Of a stretch of DNA of 5,079 bases, positions 5,053 to 5,079 are shown piece after piece. The stretch is from assembly GCA_028709185.1 (NCBI GenBank), contig JAQVXM010000044.1:1-5079 (forward strand), in the 5' to 3' direction. Position numbers and translations under genes: made by a program. Position 1 is the stretch's first letter; each line of letters opens with the position of its first letter. The notes under the pieces are model-generated. The model had not been told where the DNA came from. It searched no databases and saw only the letters and a program-made list of their open reading frames with translations. The stretch is from Minisyncoccota bacterium (lineage in GTDB: Bacteria > Patescibacteriota > Minisyncoccia > UBA6257 > XYB1-36-10).

Positions 5053-5079
5053 GATCTCCTCGAAAGAATAATTTATTCC

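Overview
The window looks like a piece of a small, AT-rich bacterial chromosome, most likely from the Patescibacteria/Candidate Phyla Radiation (Parcubacteria-like). That placement is inference. It rests on the A- and K/E-rich coding strands, short intergenic gaps, slimmed-down versions of universal proteins (an SMC without room for a normal hinge, a TruB without a PUA domain, an EF-P with a non-canonical tip) and genes that seem to start at or next to the transcription start. Every gene ending in the window uses TAA or TAG, and no mobile element, CRISPR array, rRNA or tRNA was seen.

Layout. Positions 1-1840 (+) hold the 3' part of smc, the chromosome-organising ATPase, whose N-terminal head lies left of the window. 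Positions 1852-2217 (+) form an independent unit: promoter, a 79-aa cysteine-rich probable zinc-ribbon protein of unknown function, and a strong hairpin terminator. Positions 2223-3043 (+) carry rpsP (ribosomal protein S16) and khpA (KH-domain RNA-binding protein), each with its own promoter, closed by a perfect 18-bp terminator hairpin. Positions 3063-3666 (+) carry efp (elongation factor P) behind a promoter that would give an almost leaderless mRNA. On the minus strand, converging on efp, lie a dCTP deaminase-family gene (4426-5052, possibly continuing past the right edge), its terminator, and truB (3708-4361), a short tRNA pseudouridine-55 synthase.

Functionally this is a housekeeping region: chromosome segregation (smc), ribosome structure and translation (rpsP, khpA, efp), tRNA modification (truB) and pyrimidine deoxynucleotide supply (dcd). 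The order smc - rpsP - khpA recalls the classical rnc-smc-ftsY-ffh-rpsP-khpA-rimM-trmD cluster of Firmicutes, with ftsY, ffh, rimM and trmD absent from this segment. No clear new defence or mobile system is present. The best leads are the SMC apex, the EF-P tip loop, the unknown zinc-ribbon protein and the near-leaderless promoter architecture.
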